Assembly (NCBI RefSeq): GCF_002884445.1
Contig: NZ_KZ614144.1
Span: 1,282,202 to 1,346,201, forward strand
DNA from: Paenibacillus castaneae
Lineage (GTDB): Bacteria > Bacillota > Bacilli > Paenibacillales > Paenibacillaceae
Length of the DNA: 64,000 nucleotides
Direction of reading: 5' to 3'
This document shows positions 1 to 8,957 of the stretch, piece by piece (the first letter of the stretch is position 1; each line of letters starts with the position of its first letter). A program made the translations under genes and the position numbers. The notes under the pieces were generated by a model. The model did not search any database. It was not told the origin of the DNA and saw only the letters and a program-made list of their open reading frames with translations.

Positions 1-1
1 T

Positions 2-115
2 AATACGCTGTTGGATAACTCATACGGCAAAAATTCCAATTACTACAATACATGGACGAGCGGTATTAAATCAGCTCAATTGGTTGTAAAAAACGATGAT
101 TCACAGGTAGTTTAG
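2..115 (+). CDS. C-terminal end of an unidentified protein (5' truncated by window)
   Basis: An open frame runs from the window edge to a TAG at 113-115 and encodes 37 residues rich in Asn, Ser, Tyr and Thr. The composition suggests a secreted or surface protein, but no family can be recognised from so short a tail. It lies about 95 bp upstream of the ManC-like gene on the same strand. A weak hairpin (TACGAA at 140-145, TTCGTA at 158-163) lies between them. Confidence 0.5.
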   Translation, partial: NTLLDNSYGKNSNYYNTWTSGIKSAQLVVKNDDSQVV

Positions 116-210
116 TCCACAAAACCTTAAGCATTGGCTTACGAAGAAAGCTTTTGTTTCGTAGTTTAAACAGGACGGTCAGCTCAACAAAACTTTTAGG
201 AGGTATCACG

Positions 211-1581
211 ATGAAAATAGTGCTTCTTTCAGGCGGATCAGGCAAACGATTATGGCCGTTATCCAATGAGTCGCGGTCCAAGCAATTTTTGAAGGTGCTG
301 AAAAATGCTGACGGAGAACGGGAATCGATGGTTCAGCGCGTATGGGGACAAATTTCGAATGCTGGGCTGCGCGAGCATGCTTATATCGCAACCAGCAAGC
401 CGCAGGTGGAAATGATTCACAGCCAGCTTGGAAGCGAGATCGAAGTCATCGTTGAACCAGAAAGAAGAGATACCTTTCCAGCCATAGCACTGGCGGCTGC
501 CTATTTATATTCCGTTCAAGGCGTTAGCTTGAATGAAACCGTTGTGGTCATGCCGGTCGATCCCTATGTGGATGAATCGTTTTTTCATAAGACGAAGGAG
601 CTTGACCGCGTATTAAATGAATCGGGAGCGGATCTTGCTCTAATGGGCGTAAAGCCGAGCTATCCTTCTGAGAAATATGGATATATCGTACCAGACATCA
701 ATGCCCATGCGGATCAGAATTTCGTAGGCGTGCACAGCTTTAGAGAAAAGCCGCGAGAAGAGGAAGCAGCGGCGATGATCGAGCAGGCTGCGCTTTGGAA
801 CTGCGGCGTATTCGCATTTAAGCTTGATTTTCTAATTAATATATTGATAGCAAATGAGTATCCGATTCAGTATGACGAGATGCTCAAGCAGTATGGCAGG
901 CTCCCGAAGAACAGCTTTGATTACGAGATTGTGGAGAAGTCCAATCATATTGTAGCGCTGTCTTATGAAGGAGACTGGAAGGATCTCGGGACGTGGAACA
1001 CGCTGACCGAGGAAATAGAAACGCCTTTGATTGGCAAAGGAATCATCTGCAATAGCTCGAACAATACCCATGTGATCAATGAGTTGGATATACCGATTAC
1101 ACTGCTGAATCTATCGAATGTTATTGTCGCAGCTAGTCCTGACGGCATATTGGTATCAGACAAATCATCCAGTCCGCTTATTAAAGAGATAATGAAGCAT
1201 TCCGATCAGCGTCCTATGTATGAGGAGCGGCGCTGGGGACGCTATAGAGTGCTTGATTATTTGAAATATCCAGATGGCAATGAAGTGCTGACGAAACGAA
1301 TTTGCATCACATCAGGCCAAAATCTAAGCTACCAATACCATCAGCTTAGAAACGAGGTATGGACAGTCGTTAGCGGTCATGGGGAGATGGTGCTTAACGG
1401 TAGACGATTTGAAGTAAAAGCCGGCGATGTTCTAGTAATTACGAAAGACAGCAAACATAGCCTGCGCGCAGAAACGGATATGGATATCATCGAAGTGCAG
1501 ACAGGCACGGAGCTTATTGAAGAGGATATTGTAAGGCTTGCTTTCAAATGGGATGAAATTTTGGAAATATGTTCTGCATAA
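211..1581 (+). CDS. manC: Mannose-1-phosphate guanylyltransferase / cupin-type mannose-6-phosphate isomerase (ManC-like)
   Basis: A 456-residue enzyme expected to make GDP-mannose from mannose-1-phosphate and GTP for exopolysaccharide. The N-terminal nucleotidyltransferase domain (about 1-280) opens with the signature GGSGKRLWP at residues 7-15 and has an FREKP motif near residue 178. The last ~120 residues form a type II PMI cupin with the pattern YQYHQLRNEVWTVVSG. Length is normal for ManC/CpsB. ATG 211 is chosen because AGGAGG lies 7 bases upstream; a longer frame from 154 has no ribosome site. The next gene, UDP-glucose dehydrogenase, follows after 31 bp and is probably co-transcribed, so together they supply GDP-mannose and UDP-glucuronate. 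A sugar other than mannose cannot be excluded. Confidence 0.88.
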   Translation: MKIVLLSGGSGKRLWPLSNESRSKQFLKVLKNADGERESMVQRVWGQISNAGLREHAYIATSKPQVEMIHSQLGSEIEVIVEPERRDTFPAIALAAAYLYSVQGVSLNETVVVMPVDPYVDESFFHKTKELDRVLNESGADLALMGVKPSYPSEKYGYIVPDINAHADQNFVGVHSFREKPREEEAAAMIEQAALWNCGVFAFKLDFLINILIANEYPIQYDEMLKQYGRLPKNSFDYEIVEKSNHIVALSYEGDWKDLGTWNTLTEEIETPLIGKGIICNSSNNTHVINELDIPITLLNLSNVIVAASPDGILVSDKSSSPLIKEIMKHSDQRPMYEERRWGRYRVLDYLKYPDGNEVLTKRICITSGQNLSYQYHQLRNEVWTVVSGHGEMVLNGRRFEVKAGDVLVITKDSKHSLRAETDMDIIEVQTGTELIEEDIVRLAFKWDEILEICSA

Positions 1582-1612
1582 TGACGGGAAATGCAAGGAA
1601 GGAGCGGGGAAG

Positions 1613-2953
1613 ATGAATATTACGGTTATCGGAACGGGCTATGTTGGACTTGTATCTGGCGTCTGTTATGCGGAGCTTGGTAACCATGTTATATGCGTGG
1701 ATAAGGATGCCGATAAGATTGATATGTTGAATGCAGGCGGCATTCCGATTTATGAGCCGGGCCTTAAGGAGCTTGCCACGGCGAGCCGGGAGGCAGGAAG
1801 GTTATCTTTCACTACTGATTTGCCCGAAGCGATTCGCAGGTCCGATATTATTATATTGGCTGTCGGAACACCTCCGCTGCCAAGCGGCGAGGCGAATCTC
1901 GCTTATATTAATCAGGCTGCAATTGAAATCGCGGAAGCGATGAACGGCTACAAAATTATTGCGGTAAAAAGCACGGTCCCGGTTGGTACCAATGAGCGAC
2001 TGGCGATCTTGATCAAATCTCATACTAAAGAGCGCTTCGACAGCATTTCGCTGCCAGAGTTTCTGAGAGAGGGCTCAGCGATTGAAGATACGCTGCATCC
2101 TGACCGAATCATCATAGGCGCTAACTGCCAAAGTGCGGCTGACACGATGATGCTGCTGCATGAGCCGTTAACCAAACATATTGTTGTGACGGATATTCGG
2201 AGCGCAGAGATGATTAAATACGCATCCAATGCGTTTCTAGCAACCAAAATCTCATTTATTAATGAGATCGCCAATATTTGCGAGAAAGTTGGCGCGGATG
2301 TGACGCAGGTAGCGGAAGGAATGGGTTATGACAGACGGATCGGTCCTTCCTTTCTGAAAGCGGGAATAGGATATGGCGGCTCTTGCTTTCCGAAGGATAC
2401 TAGTGCTCTGATCCAAATTGCGGGCCATGTTGATTATGAATTCAAGCTGCTGCGCTCTGTTGTGGAAGTCAATCAGGATCAGCGCTGGAGTGTCATTCGG
2501 AAGCTGGAGACGATATTTAGCGGTGAGCTGCGAGGAAAAACGATAGCAGTCTGGGGTTTGGCGTTTAAGCCGAATACCGATGATGTTCGCGACTCGCCAG
2601 CAGTGGAAATTATTCGGCATTTGGTCGAAAACGGCGTAAAGGTAAAAGCGTATGATCCGATCGCCATGTCCAACTTTCGTACCATTTACAACATTGAGAA
2701 TGTGGAGTGGTGTGATCAGGCGCTCGAAACGGCAAAAGGCGCTGATGCGCTCTGTCTGTTGACTGAATGGGATGAATTTACGACAGTTGACCTCGGACAG
2801 CTTCAAGCGATTATGAAGCAGCCGATTCTTATAGATGGACGAAATGTGTTTAAAGAAGAAAATTTGCTAGGAACTGATTTCATTTATTATTCGGTTGGCC
2901 GTCCTAGTCTTAATCAAGGCGTAAAGCAGCAAATGCCCGTTCTTCTATTTTAA
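1613..2953 (+). CDS. ugd: UDP-glucose 6-dehydrogenase
   Basis: A 446-residue enzyme that oxidises UDP-glucose twice with NAD+ to give UDP-glucuronate, a precursor of acidic exopolysaccharide or teichuronic acid. The N-terminal Rossmann fold shows GTGYVG at residues 7-12. The catalytic cysteine lies in GYGGSCFPKD near residue 259. The C-terminal UDP-binding domain begins around residue 315 (WGLAFKPNTDDVRDSP). ATG 1613 follows GGAAGGAGCGGGG; the frame is open further upstream but overlaps the ManC-like gene and lacks a ribosome site. Length matches TuaD/Ugd. Pairing with ManC points to an acidic mannose-containing surface polysaccharide, though no glycosyltransferase is visible in the window. 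Confidence 0.93.
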   Translation: MNITVIGTGYVGLVSGVCYAELGNHVICVDKDADKIDMLNAGGIPIYEPGLKELATASREAGRLSFTTDLPEAIRRSDIIILAVGTPPLPSGEANLAYINQAAIEIAEAMNGYKIIAVKSTVPVGTNERLAILIKSHTKERFDSISLPEFLREGSAIEDTLHPDRIIIGANCQSAADTMMLLHEPLTKHIVVTDIRSAEMIKYASNAFLATKISFINEIANICEKVGADVTQVAEGMGYDRRIGPSFLKAGIGYGGSCFPKDTSALIQIAGHVDYEFKLLRSVVEVNQDQRWSVIRKLETIFSGELRGKTIAVWGLAFKPNTDDVRDSPAVEIIRHLVENGVKVKAYDPIAMSNFRTIYNIENVEWCDQALETAKGADALCLLTEWDEFTTVDLGQLQAIMKQPILIDGRNVFKEENLLGTDFIYYSVGRPSLNQGVKQQMPVLLF

Positions 2954-2982
2954 TTCAAAAATAATAAGTAGAGGTGAATGTG

Positions 2983-5900
2983 ATGACGATTAGAAAAAAA
3001 GTAACGATGACCGCAATAGCGGTTTCCATGCTTGCTACATCAATTGGCGGTTTTCCGCTTAGCCAGAAAGGGCTGGCGGAGAAGCTTGGATTTGTTGACG
3101 TGGTGAATGCGGCTCAAGCGGAGCTGCCTTCAAAAGCTTTTCTGGAGCAGCTTAATAAGCTGCATGCTGCGCTTGCAGCGGGCGACCCAGTTGATGTGGA
3201 GGAGGTAAGGAAGCTGCGCGATGAAATCGCGGCGCTCGACGAGAAAGAAGGACAGAAGCTGCTTGATCCCATATGGATTAAAATTAGCGCCAAGCTTCCA
3301 GAATCCGTCGATCAAGGCGAGCTCAAGGCTAGCTTATTCCGAATCGTTAAGGCTGTCGGCTCATTCCAATATGACCCTGGAGCTTCGAACCTTGAAGCGA
3401 TTCGCACCAATCCTGAGTTCCGTTCAACGTTGAAGACTATCGCAGCTGCCAGTGGCGATCCTAACATTACTATAGATGATTTTCTTATATTTCTGTTTGG
3501 TGACGGCGGCAGCCTTAAAGGCGTTGAGGGAACCATACGCGACCAGCTATCTAAGAAGTCCTCAATAGAGCTGATGGCGCTGCTCGGAAATAAGCAAGGG
3601 ATCATGACTGTATTGCTTCAATCCATGGAGCAGCTGCTCGGAAAGACGGAGGATTACAAGTTTAGCTCGATTCTGAATAAGCTTGGCATATCGCCTCTCG
3701 ATGTCAAGGCGACGGTCCTTAATTTCCAAATGAAGCTGAAACAGTCTGAACCGGCTATTAATGCAATGACTGTAGCCTATATGCGCTCTACCTCGCAGGA
3801 ATCAGTGAAGATTAGCGAAGATGGGCGAGTTCATAATTATAGTTTAAAAGTATTTGGCGTGGATGTTCCTTCTGCGGTGTTGATCTGGAGCAAAGCTTCT
3901 GGAAGCTCTGAGGTAAGCGTATTACCGAACGGTACAGTGAGCATTCCTGCTGGCACGGCTAAAGCTTCGGCGGTTATTCAAGCTAAGCTTATGAATCCGT
4001 ATGGCGGATCAGCAAAGGTTATTTTTCAGAAAGAAGTAACGTTAACCGGAGCAGGCGAGGAAGTGGAAGAGGGCAAATTCCCTTCTGAACTATTTCTGGC
4101 ACGCATGAATAAGCTATATGCTGCACTTGCAGCGGGCGACCCGGCTGACATGCAGGATGTTAGAAACTTGCGGGATGAGATAGCCGGACTAGATTCCGTT
4201 AAGGATCAAGCGTTAATTGCACCGCTTTGGAATAAGATCGCCCTGAAGCTTCCTGCGTCTGCGGATAAGGCGAAGCTGAAGACAAGCTTGTTCGAAATAA
4301 TCAAAGCGGTAGGCTCCATCCAGTATGACCCAGATGCATCGGGGCTGGAAGCGATACGAACAAATGCTGAATTCCGGGCAACGCTGAAAGCGATTGCGGC
4401 TGCTGGCGGAGATTCCAACTTAGTGATGGACGACTTTCTCCTATTTATGTTTGGAGACTTTAAGTCACTTAAAGGTATAGAAGGGACCGTTAGGGACAAG
4501 CTGGCAAGCCTGCCGCCAACGGAGCTCATGCGCTTGCTTGGGAATAACCAGGAAATCACAGCGCTTCTATTTCAAGCTATGGGCCAGCTGCTAGGTGAAA
4601 CCGAAGCCTATAAGCTAAGCTCCGTTATGAGTGGACTGGGCATTACCCCTCAGGATGTGATGGCGACGGTTGTGAACTTCCAGCTTAAGCTGAAAAAAGC
4701 GGAGCCGGCCATTAATGCGATGACGATTGCGTATATGCGTTCTGAGTCATCCGAGTCGGTAAAGGTAAGCAATGATGGGCGCCAGCATGAGTACAGCTTG
4801 AAGGTGATTGGAATAGATGTTCCTGCGCCCGTGCTTGTGTGGAGCAAAGTGTCAGGAAGCGCGGACGTAACGGTGCTGCCGAACGGTACAGTTACTCTTG
4901 CCAAAAAAGTAATGAATGCATCAGCAGTTATTCAAGCCAAGCTGGTAAACCCTTACGGCGGATCAGCTAAAGTCATTTTTCAGAAGGAAGTGACGTTGAC
5001 TGCAAAGGAAAGTGAAGGAGCGTTCTTCCCTGCTGAGCCATTCCTTGAGCGGATGGCGAAGGTATATGCAGCGCTTGAGGCAGGCGGTTCAGCGAATGTT
5101 AAGGATGTAAGGAATCTCAAGAATGAAATAGCTGGGCTTAATGCTGCTAAGGATCATGCTTGGATCGATCAAGTTTGGAACAAGATTGCTCCTAATCTTC
5201 CGAAGTCCGTTGACCAAATGCAGTTGAAGAAGGGTTTCTTTGAAATTATCAAAGCCATCAGTTCATTCCAATATGCACCGACAGCGGCAGAGCTGGAAGC
5301 CATGCGCGGAAATAAGGATTTCCAAGCTACGCTGAAGGTGCTTGCAGATGCCGGTGGTACTGCCAATCTTACGATTGACGATATATTGATTCTGATGTTC
5401 GGAGACGGCAAAGAGCTCGGAGGAATAGAAGGAGCTGTTCGCGATACGGTGGTAGGCATGAAGGAGCAGGATTTTGCTAAGCTGCTTCGCAGCAAGGACA
5501 ACTTGAATACCGTCCAAAACAATGCATGGACTGCCGTATTGGCTCAAAAAGAAAGCTATGTGCTAAGCGAGGTACTGTTTAATTTAGGCGTCAAATCGAC
5601 AGATGTGCAATCGGTCATTCAGAAATTCAAGTCCAAGCTGAAGTATGAAGAAAAAGCGAAAAACGTATGGAATGCAGCTTATGTACGTGCCTCAGTCGTG
5701 CCAACGGTGAAAATTTCCGATAACGGGGGCGAGCTCGAATATGGGCTGATGCTTCTAGGCAAAGAAATTCCTTCCACCAGCTTGAGCTGGGATAATGTAA
5801 CTGAAAACAAGAACATCACAGTAACGCCGCGAGGCAAGGTAACCTTATCCAAGAAGGTGAACCAAGGTACTGTTGTTATCAAAGCGACATTGCCTAATGC

Positions 5901-6231
5901 ATTTGGAGGCTCGGGACAGATTATATTCCAGCAAGAGATAACTCTTGTAAGAGATAATGGTGGAGTCATTGATCCAGAGACTGCGATAAATAATGTAATG
6001 AAGGCGCTTGATGTCAAGATAGCCGATATAACCAAAAGGCTAAAAGAAGCCAAAAACGATACGCAGAAACTAGGATTAATTATGGACGCCATAGTGGCTG
6101 GCAATGAAACGGCCACTGAGATTAATAAAGTGAACGCATCAAAAGGCGTCAAGAATAAAGCGATTAATGAAACAAGGAATAAGGTTAATAAAGTGATAGC
6201 TCTTATAATTAAAGATTTAATGCGTTTCTAA
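2983..6231 (+). CDS. Secreted protein built of three ~310-residue tandem repeats; function unknown
   Basis: A 1082-residue protein with an N-terminal signal peptide (TIRKKVTMTAIAVSML, then a hydrophobic stretch and a likely cleavage after AAQA near residue 46). The rest is three long repeats, each with an alpha-helical first part (FLEQLNKLHAALAAGD..., ...DDFLIFLFGD..., ...ELMALLGN...) and a beta-rich last ~90 residues ending in NPYGGSAKVIFQKEVTLT. The last part resembles a bacterial Ig-like strand pattern (VLPNGTVSIPAGTAKASAVI). A Lys/Asn-rich helical tail of ~85 residues follows. ATG 2983 has AGAGGTG 6 bases upstream. It follows ugd by 29 bp, so it probably belongs to the polysaccharide operon and may be an extracellular scaffold. 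I do not recognise the family. No LPXTG or SLH motif is visible. Confidence 0.85.
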   Translation: MTIRKKVTMTAIAVSMLATSIGGFPLSQKGLAEKLGFVDVVNAAQAELPSKAFLEQLNKLHAALAAGDPVDVEEVRKLRDEIAALDEKEGQKLLDPIWIKISAKLPESVDQGELKASLFRIVKAVGSFQYDPGASNLEAIRTNPEFRSTLKTIAAASGDPNITIDDFLIFLFGDGGSLKGVEGTIRDQLSKKSSIELMALLGNKQGIMTVLLQSMEQLLGKTEDYKFSSILNKLGISPLDVKATVLNFQMKLKQSEPAINAMTVAYMRSTSQESVKISEDGRVHNYSLKVFGVDVPSAVLIWSKASGSSEVSVLPNGTVSIPAGTAKASAVIQAKLMNPYGGSAKVIFQKEVTLTGAGEEVEEGKFPSELFLARMNKLYAALAAGDPADMQDVRNLRDEIAGLDSVKDQALIAPLWNKIALKLPASADKAKLKTSLFEIIKAVGSIQYDPDASGLEAIRTNAEFRATLKAIAAAGGDSNLVMDDFLLFMFGDFKSLKGIEGTVRDKLASLPPTELMRLLGNNQEITALLFQAMGQLLGETEAYKLSSVMSGLGITPQDVMATVVNFQLKLKKAEPAINAMTIAYMRSESSESVKVSNDGRQHEYSLKVIGIDVPAPVLVWSKVSGSADVTVLPNGTVTLAKKVMNASAVIQAKLVNPYGGSAKVIFQKEVTLTAKESEGAFFPAEPFLERMAKVYAALEAGGSANVKDVRNLKNEIAGLNAAKDHAWIDQVWNKIAPNLPKSVDQMQLKKGFFEIIKAISSFQYAPTAAELEAMRGNKDFQATLKVLADAGGTANLTIDDILILMFGDGKELGGIEGAVRDTVVGMKEQDFAKLLRSKDNLNTVQNNAWTAVLAQKESYVLSEVLFNLGVKSTDVQSVIQKFKSKLKYEEKAKNVWNAAYVRASVVPTVKISDNGGELEYGLMLLGKEIPSTSLSWDNVTENKNITVTPRGKVTLSKKVNQGTVVIKATLPNAFGGSGQIIFQQEITLVRDNGGVIDPETAINNVMKALDVKIADITKRLKEAKNDTQKLGLIMDAIVAGNETATEINKVNASKGVKNKAINETRNKVNKVIALIIKDLMRF
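3121..5949 (+). repeat. Three tandem ~930-950-bp coding repeats within the secreted protein
   Basis: Copies begin near 3121 (LPSKAFLEQLNKL), 4078 (FPSELFLARMNKL) and 5029 (FPAEPFLERMAKV), and end near 4050, 5002 and 5949 with VIFQKEVTLT or IIFQQEITLV. Copies 1 and 2 are much closer to each other than to copy 3 at protein level. This suggests a recent duplication or gene conversion between the first two. Confidence 0.85.
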
Positions 6232-6237
6232 GCAGCA

Positions 6238-6277
6238 GCCAGCCTTTGCTTCTCTTTCTGGGAGAACAAAGGCTGGC
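6238..6277 (+). terminator. Hairpin after the triple-repeat gene
   Basis: A perfect 11-bp inverted repeat (GCCAGCCTTTG at 6238-6248, CAAAGGCTGGC at 6267-6277) with inner pairing TTCTC/GAGAA. No clear T-tract follows, so termination strength is uncertain. Confidence 0.6.
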
Positions 6278-6312
6278 CTATTTCAATGATCAGAAGGTGG
6301 TATCAAGCTAAG

Positions 6313-7149
6313 ATGGATAAACAACATAAACGCAAAAAAAGGCGACGCCGCTTACAGAAGCCGGATGCTATAAATGTGATATTGGCCTCCATAACATTAG
6401 TTTTGCTGCTTACATGGGGCGGACTGCATTGGAAGGAATCTTCAGAGCAAAAGCTGCTCGTTCATGCAGACGGCGGAGAACAGGTGTTGGTATCAGAGGA
6501 AGGAGTAGGGTCCGCGGACTCCGAAGAGAAGGGCTTGGCTCCTGAAGGAGAAGCTGAGCCGTCAGCAACTGACGAGATAGCGGCCACTCCTGAGACACAG
6601 GCTGAGGCAGGAACTGAAACGCCGGTCATTGACGAGGAAAAGTCGAATTTGCCGACGAATACAAAACCAGCCGCACCGGATAAAAATAATAATAACGGCA
6701 ATGCTCAGGCAACGAAGCCTACCAGCACGGTCAAACCGAATACAAAACCAGGCAGCAAGCCAGAAGCTGAGCTCCCATCGACGACCGAGAAGCCAGGCAC
6801 AGCGGTAACACCACCGCCTGTCGTTCAAACCGGGCAGTATGAACAAGAAATCATAGAGCTGCAAGCGTCGTGCACACAGGATATGAATGAGGTATTAGTA
6901 AATGCAGAAGAAAGCATGGCGCAGCTTGATAAGACAGATCCATATGCCCTTCTGGCGTTTAATGACAAGGTGGCAAAGCAATTGGCGGATGTAGGGTCCG
7001 CTTGTGATAACAAGTTTCAAGAAATAACGGTAAGAGCGGACAAAGCTTCCGTCTCGCCAGAGGTCATAAAAGAGTGGCAGCAAGCATACGGCGCATTGAT
7101 GGAGAAGTTAAAGGGTGAGTTTGAAGCGAAGCTGATGAAGCTACTGTAA
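6313..7149 (+). CDS. Single-pass membrane protein with Pro/Thr/Glu-rich linker and helical C-terminus; unknown
   Basis: A 278-residue protein. It has a very basic N-terminus (KRKKRRRR), one transmembrane helix at about residues 20-36 (NVILASITLVLLLTW), a low-complexity linker rich in Glu, Ala, Thr, Pro and Lys (about 50-175), and a helical C-terminal ~95 residues with two cysteines (CTQDMNE... and ...VGSACDNKF) that could form a disulfide outside the cell. ATG 6313 follows AGAAGGTGG at a rather long 12 bases; an in-frame ATG at 6286 lacks a ribosome site. It follows the repeat protein after a hairpin and may be its membrane partner. I do not recognise the family. Confidence 0.7.
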   Translation: MDKQHKRKKRRRRLQKPDAINVILASITLVLLLTWGGLHWKESSEQKLLVHADGGEQVLVSEEGVGSADSEEKGLAPEGEAEPSATDEIAATPETQAEAGTETPVIDEEKSNLPTNTKPAAPDKNNNNGNAQATKPTSTVKPNTKPGSKPEAELPSTTEKPGTAVTPPPVVQTGQYEQEIIELQASCTQDMNEVLVNAEESMAQLDKTDPYALLAFNDKVAKQLADVGSACDNKFQEITVRADKASVSPEVIKEWQQAYGALMEKLKGEFEAKLMKLL

Positions 7150-7155
7150 TTTCTA

Positions 7156-7512
7156 TTATTCTTTCTTTGGCAAAGTACGGTCTCGGAGCACGCGTTCGAG
7201 CAAATGCCGAATCAAATCGAGATCGTCCTTTTCCAAAGGAACCCCGTCCCAGTGCAGCTGCTCATAATTTAAATATTGTTTAGCATTATGATTTAATTCT
7301 GCAGGCGGTTCTGGATAATCAGTAAGGCCTAGAAGATAATCGGCCGATGTATGCAGCTTTCTTGCTATCGTTTGGATCGATTCCAGCGTGGGCTGACGAT
7401 AACCGGATTCATAACCCGCATATGTACTTTTTGCAACCCCTAAGTAATCAGCAACCTCCTGCATGGTCAGTTTTCTTTTTTTTCGCAGCTGCTTCAATCG
7501 TTTTTCGAACAT
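7156..7512 (-). CDS. XRE-family transcriptional regulator (SinR/Xre-like)
   Basis: A 118-residue protein. Residues 5-60 form a clear helix-turn-helix of the Xre type (TMQEVADYLGVAKSTYAGYE, then RQPTLESIQTIARKLHTSADYLLGL). The C-terminal ~50 residues are acidic and probably drive oligomerisation. It is convergent with the membrane-protein gene, 6 bp apart, so the two 3' ends face each other. Repression of the neighbouring polysaccharide genes, in the manner of SinR, is only a guess from position. Confidence 0.85.
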   Translation of the reverse strand: MFEKRLKQLRKKRKLTMQEVADYLGVAKSTYAGYESGYRQPTLESIQTIARKLHTSADYLLGLTDYPEPPAELNHNAKQYLNYEQLHWDGVPLEKDDLDLIRHLLERVLRDRTLPKKE

Positions 7513-7651
7513 GCTAAAGACTCCCTCCTGAACTTCTCATTTACTCTCTTTCTGGCCTCCAGTAAGGATCCGATTAACCTCTAGTAAATGCAAACATAAT
7601 TATAGCATGTCTTCCAATTAGATGCACAAGGCTTAAGCGGAAAGAGGATAT

Positions 7652-8803
7652 TCAGTACTGAATATCCTGAAACCGCCAAGGTGATTGTGTGGATTCCCGT
7701 TTGAATAGAAACTGGTAATGCATGCTTTGCGGAGAATGGTTTTTGCTCTCGATTGTAATAGGCAACTTAATCTCAGCAGTCAAGCTGTCCGTTATTTCGC
7801 TATTGCTGTTCATGCTGCTGTTCTTAGGCTTAGCCTGCTTTTGCACGCGAATTGAGCGAAGTGACTCTAATTGTTGAACGAAATAAGCGAGTTTTTGTTC
7901 GGGAAGTCCTGTTGATAGCTGCTTAAGCAGATCCTTATCCTGATGATTCATTACTTCGATAAAAGTTTTAGCTAATACATGAGGTGCGGCAGAGTCGAAA
8001 TAAGCTGTCAGGTTGCCGGCTGCTTTGTTTACCATAACCTGATGGGTGATATCTGGCTCATTCGATTTATGCGTGCTGCTCAGGTGAAAGTGAATGCAGA
8101 AGTGTCCAGAGAAATTGTTCTCCGGTATTCCATCGCCTCCATGGGGCATGCCATTCATCGATGCAGCGATCCAATGCTGATCGGAATGAACAAGTACGGC
8201 TTTGCGCTTCCAGCTCCAATGATCTTGATAGATTTGTTTCATTATTCGAGTGTCTTCTTTCGTTACGGGCTGTACGTCGGCGTGGTCTCTTCCTGCGCGT
8301 CTCTGAACATGAAAAGTAAGTCCGCTTTCTAAATCGGTAACGGTAAATATGCTTTTATTAGGTAAGATGAGCTTGGCCTCTTCCCAAGGAATCCTTTCAC
8401 CATAATGGTGAGTACGGAGCGCTTCTGCTAAATGAAGCAGTTTGTCTGAGCCTGCTTTCGGTAAAATAATTCGTTTATGTTCGGATTCGTCCCATAGACT
8501 TCCTATCCGCTCTAATCGAAGCTGTGTTTTAGAATGTCCATTGCGCAAGCTGATTTCGATATCTGGAAAGAATGAACCTTCTGCAGCAGTCTCCAGCTTT
8601 GCATTTTGTAAAGCTTGATACATTTCTTTGCTTTCGATATCGAGCTCACTCATATAAGTGGAATTTGGGCTCGAACGGACTGTAATCGTCAGCGCGGCTT
8701 TTTTGTTTTTTTCCGCAGCCTCTACACCTATCGGCATCGCAAGTAGTATGAGCAGCAGAACAGCAGTCCCAATAGACAGGATATACTTTATATGATTGTT
8801 CAC
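7652..8803 (-). CDS. Exported protein of unknown function with a conserved His/Cys-rich C-terminal domain
   Basis: A 383-residue protein with a signal peptide (HIKYILSIGTAVLLLILL, likely cleavage after VEA near residue 29). Residues ~150-250 hold a block with RAGRDHADVQPVTKEDT, WSWKRKAVLV and then AASMNGMPHGGDG...GHFCIHF...STHK. I recall this combination from uncharacterised Bacillales and Clostridia cell-wall proteins. The spacing of PHG and GHFCIH is reminiscent of L,D-transpeptidase active sites, but it is not the canonical SHGC. The GTG start at 8803 has GGAGG 7 bases upstream; the frame is open to 8869 without a better site. Confidence 0.65.
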   Translation of the reverse strand: MNNHIKYILSIGTAVLLLILLAMPIGVEAAEKNKKAALTITVRSSPNSTYMSELDIESKEMYQALQNAKLETAAEGSFFPDIEISLRNGHSKTQLRLERIGSLWDESEHKRIILPKAGSDKLLHLAEALRTHHYGERIPWEEAKLILPNKSIFTVTDLESGLTFHVQRRAGRDHADVQPVTKEDTRIMKQIYQDHWSWKRKAVLVHSDQHWIAASMNGMPHGGDGIPENNFSGHFCIHFHLSSTHKSNEPDITHQVMVNKAAGNLTAYFDSAAPHVLAKTFIEVMNHQDKDLLKQLSTGLPEQKLAYFVQQLESLRSIRVQKQAKPKNSSMNSNSEITDSLTAEIKLPITIESKNHSPQSMHYQFLFKRESTQSPWRFQDIQY

Positions 8804-8957
8804 CTCATTTTCCTCCATCCATATCACATTGCTATAATCTTTGTATAATCGTATTTTCAGCAAATACATCTAAAAATATGTGAGCTGTTTATCGTGCATG
8901 TCCTAATCAAATTAAACTCATACTACTCTAGATACAAAATGGAGGAGATGATTGTAT

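Noticed and set aside
66..281. Minus-strand frame opposite the start of the ManC-like gene
   Set aside because: It overlaps the well-supported manC start and has no ribosome site.
2252..2806. A 184-residue minus-strand frame inside ugd
   Set aside because: It is the shadow of a highly conserved gene on the other strand, with no initiation signals.
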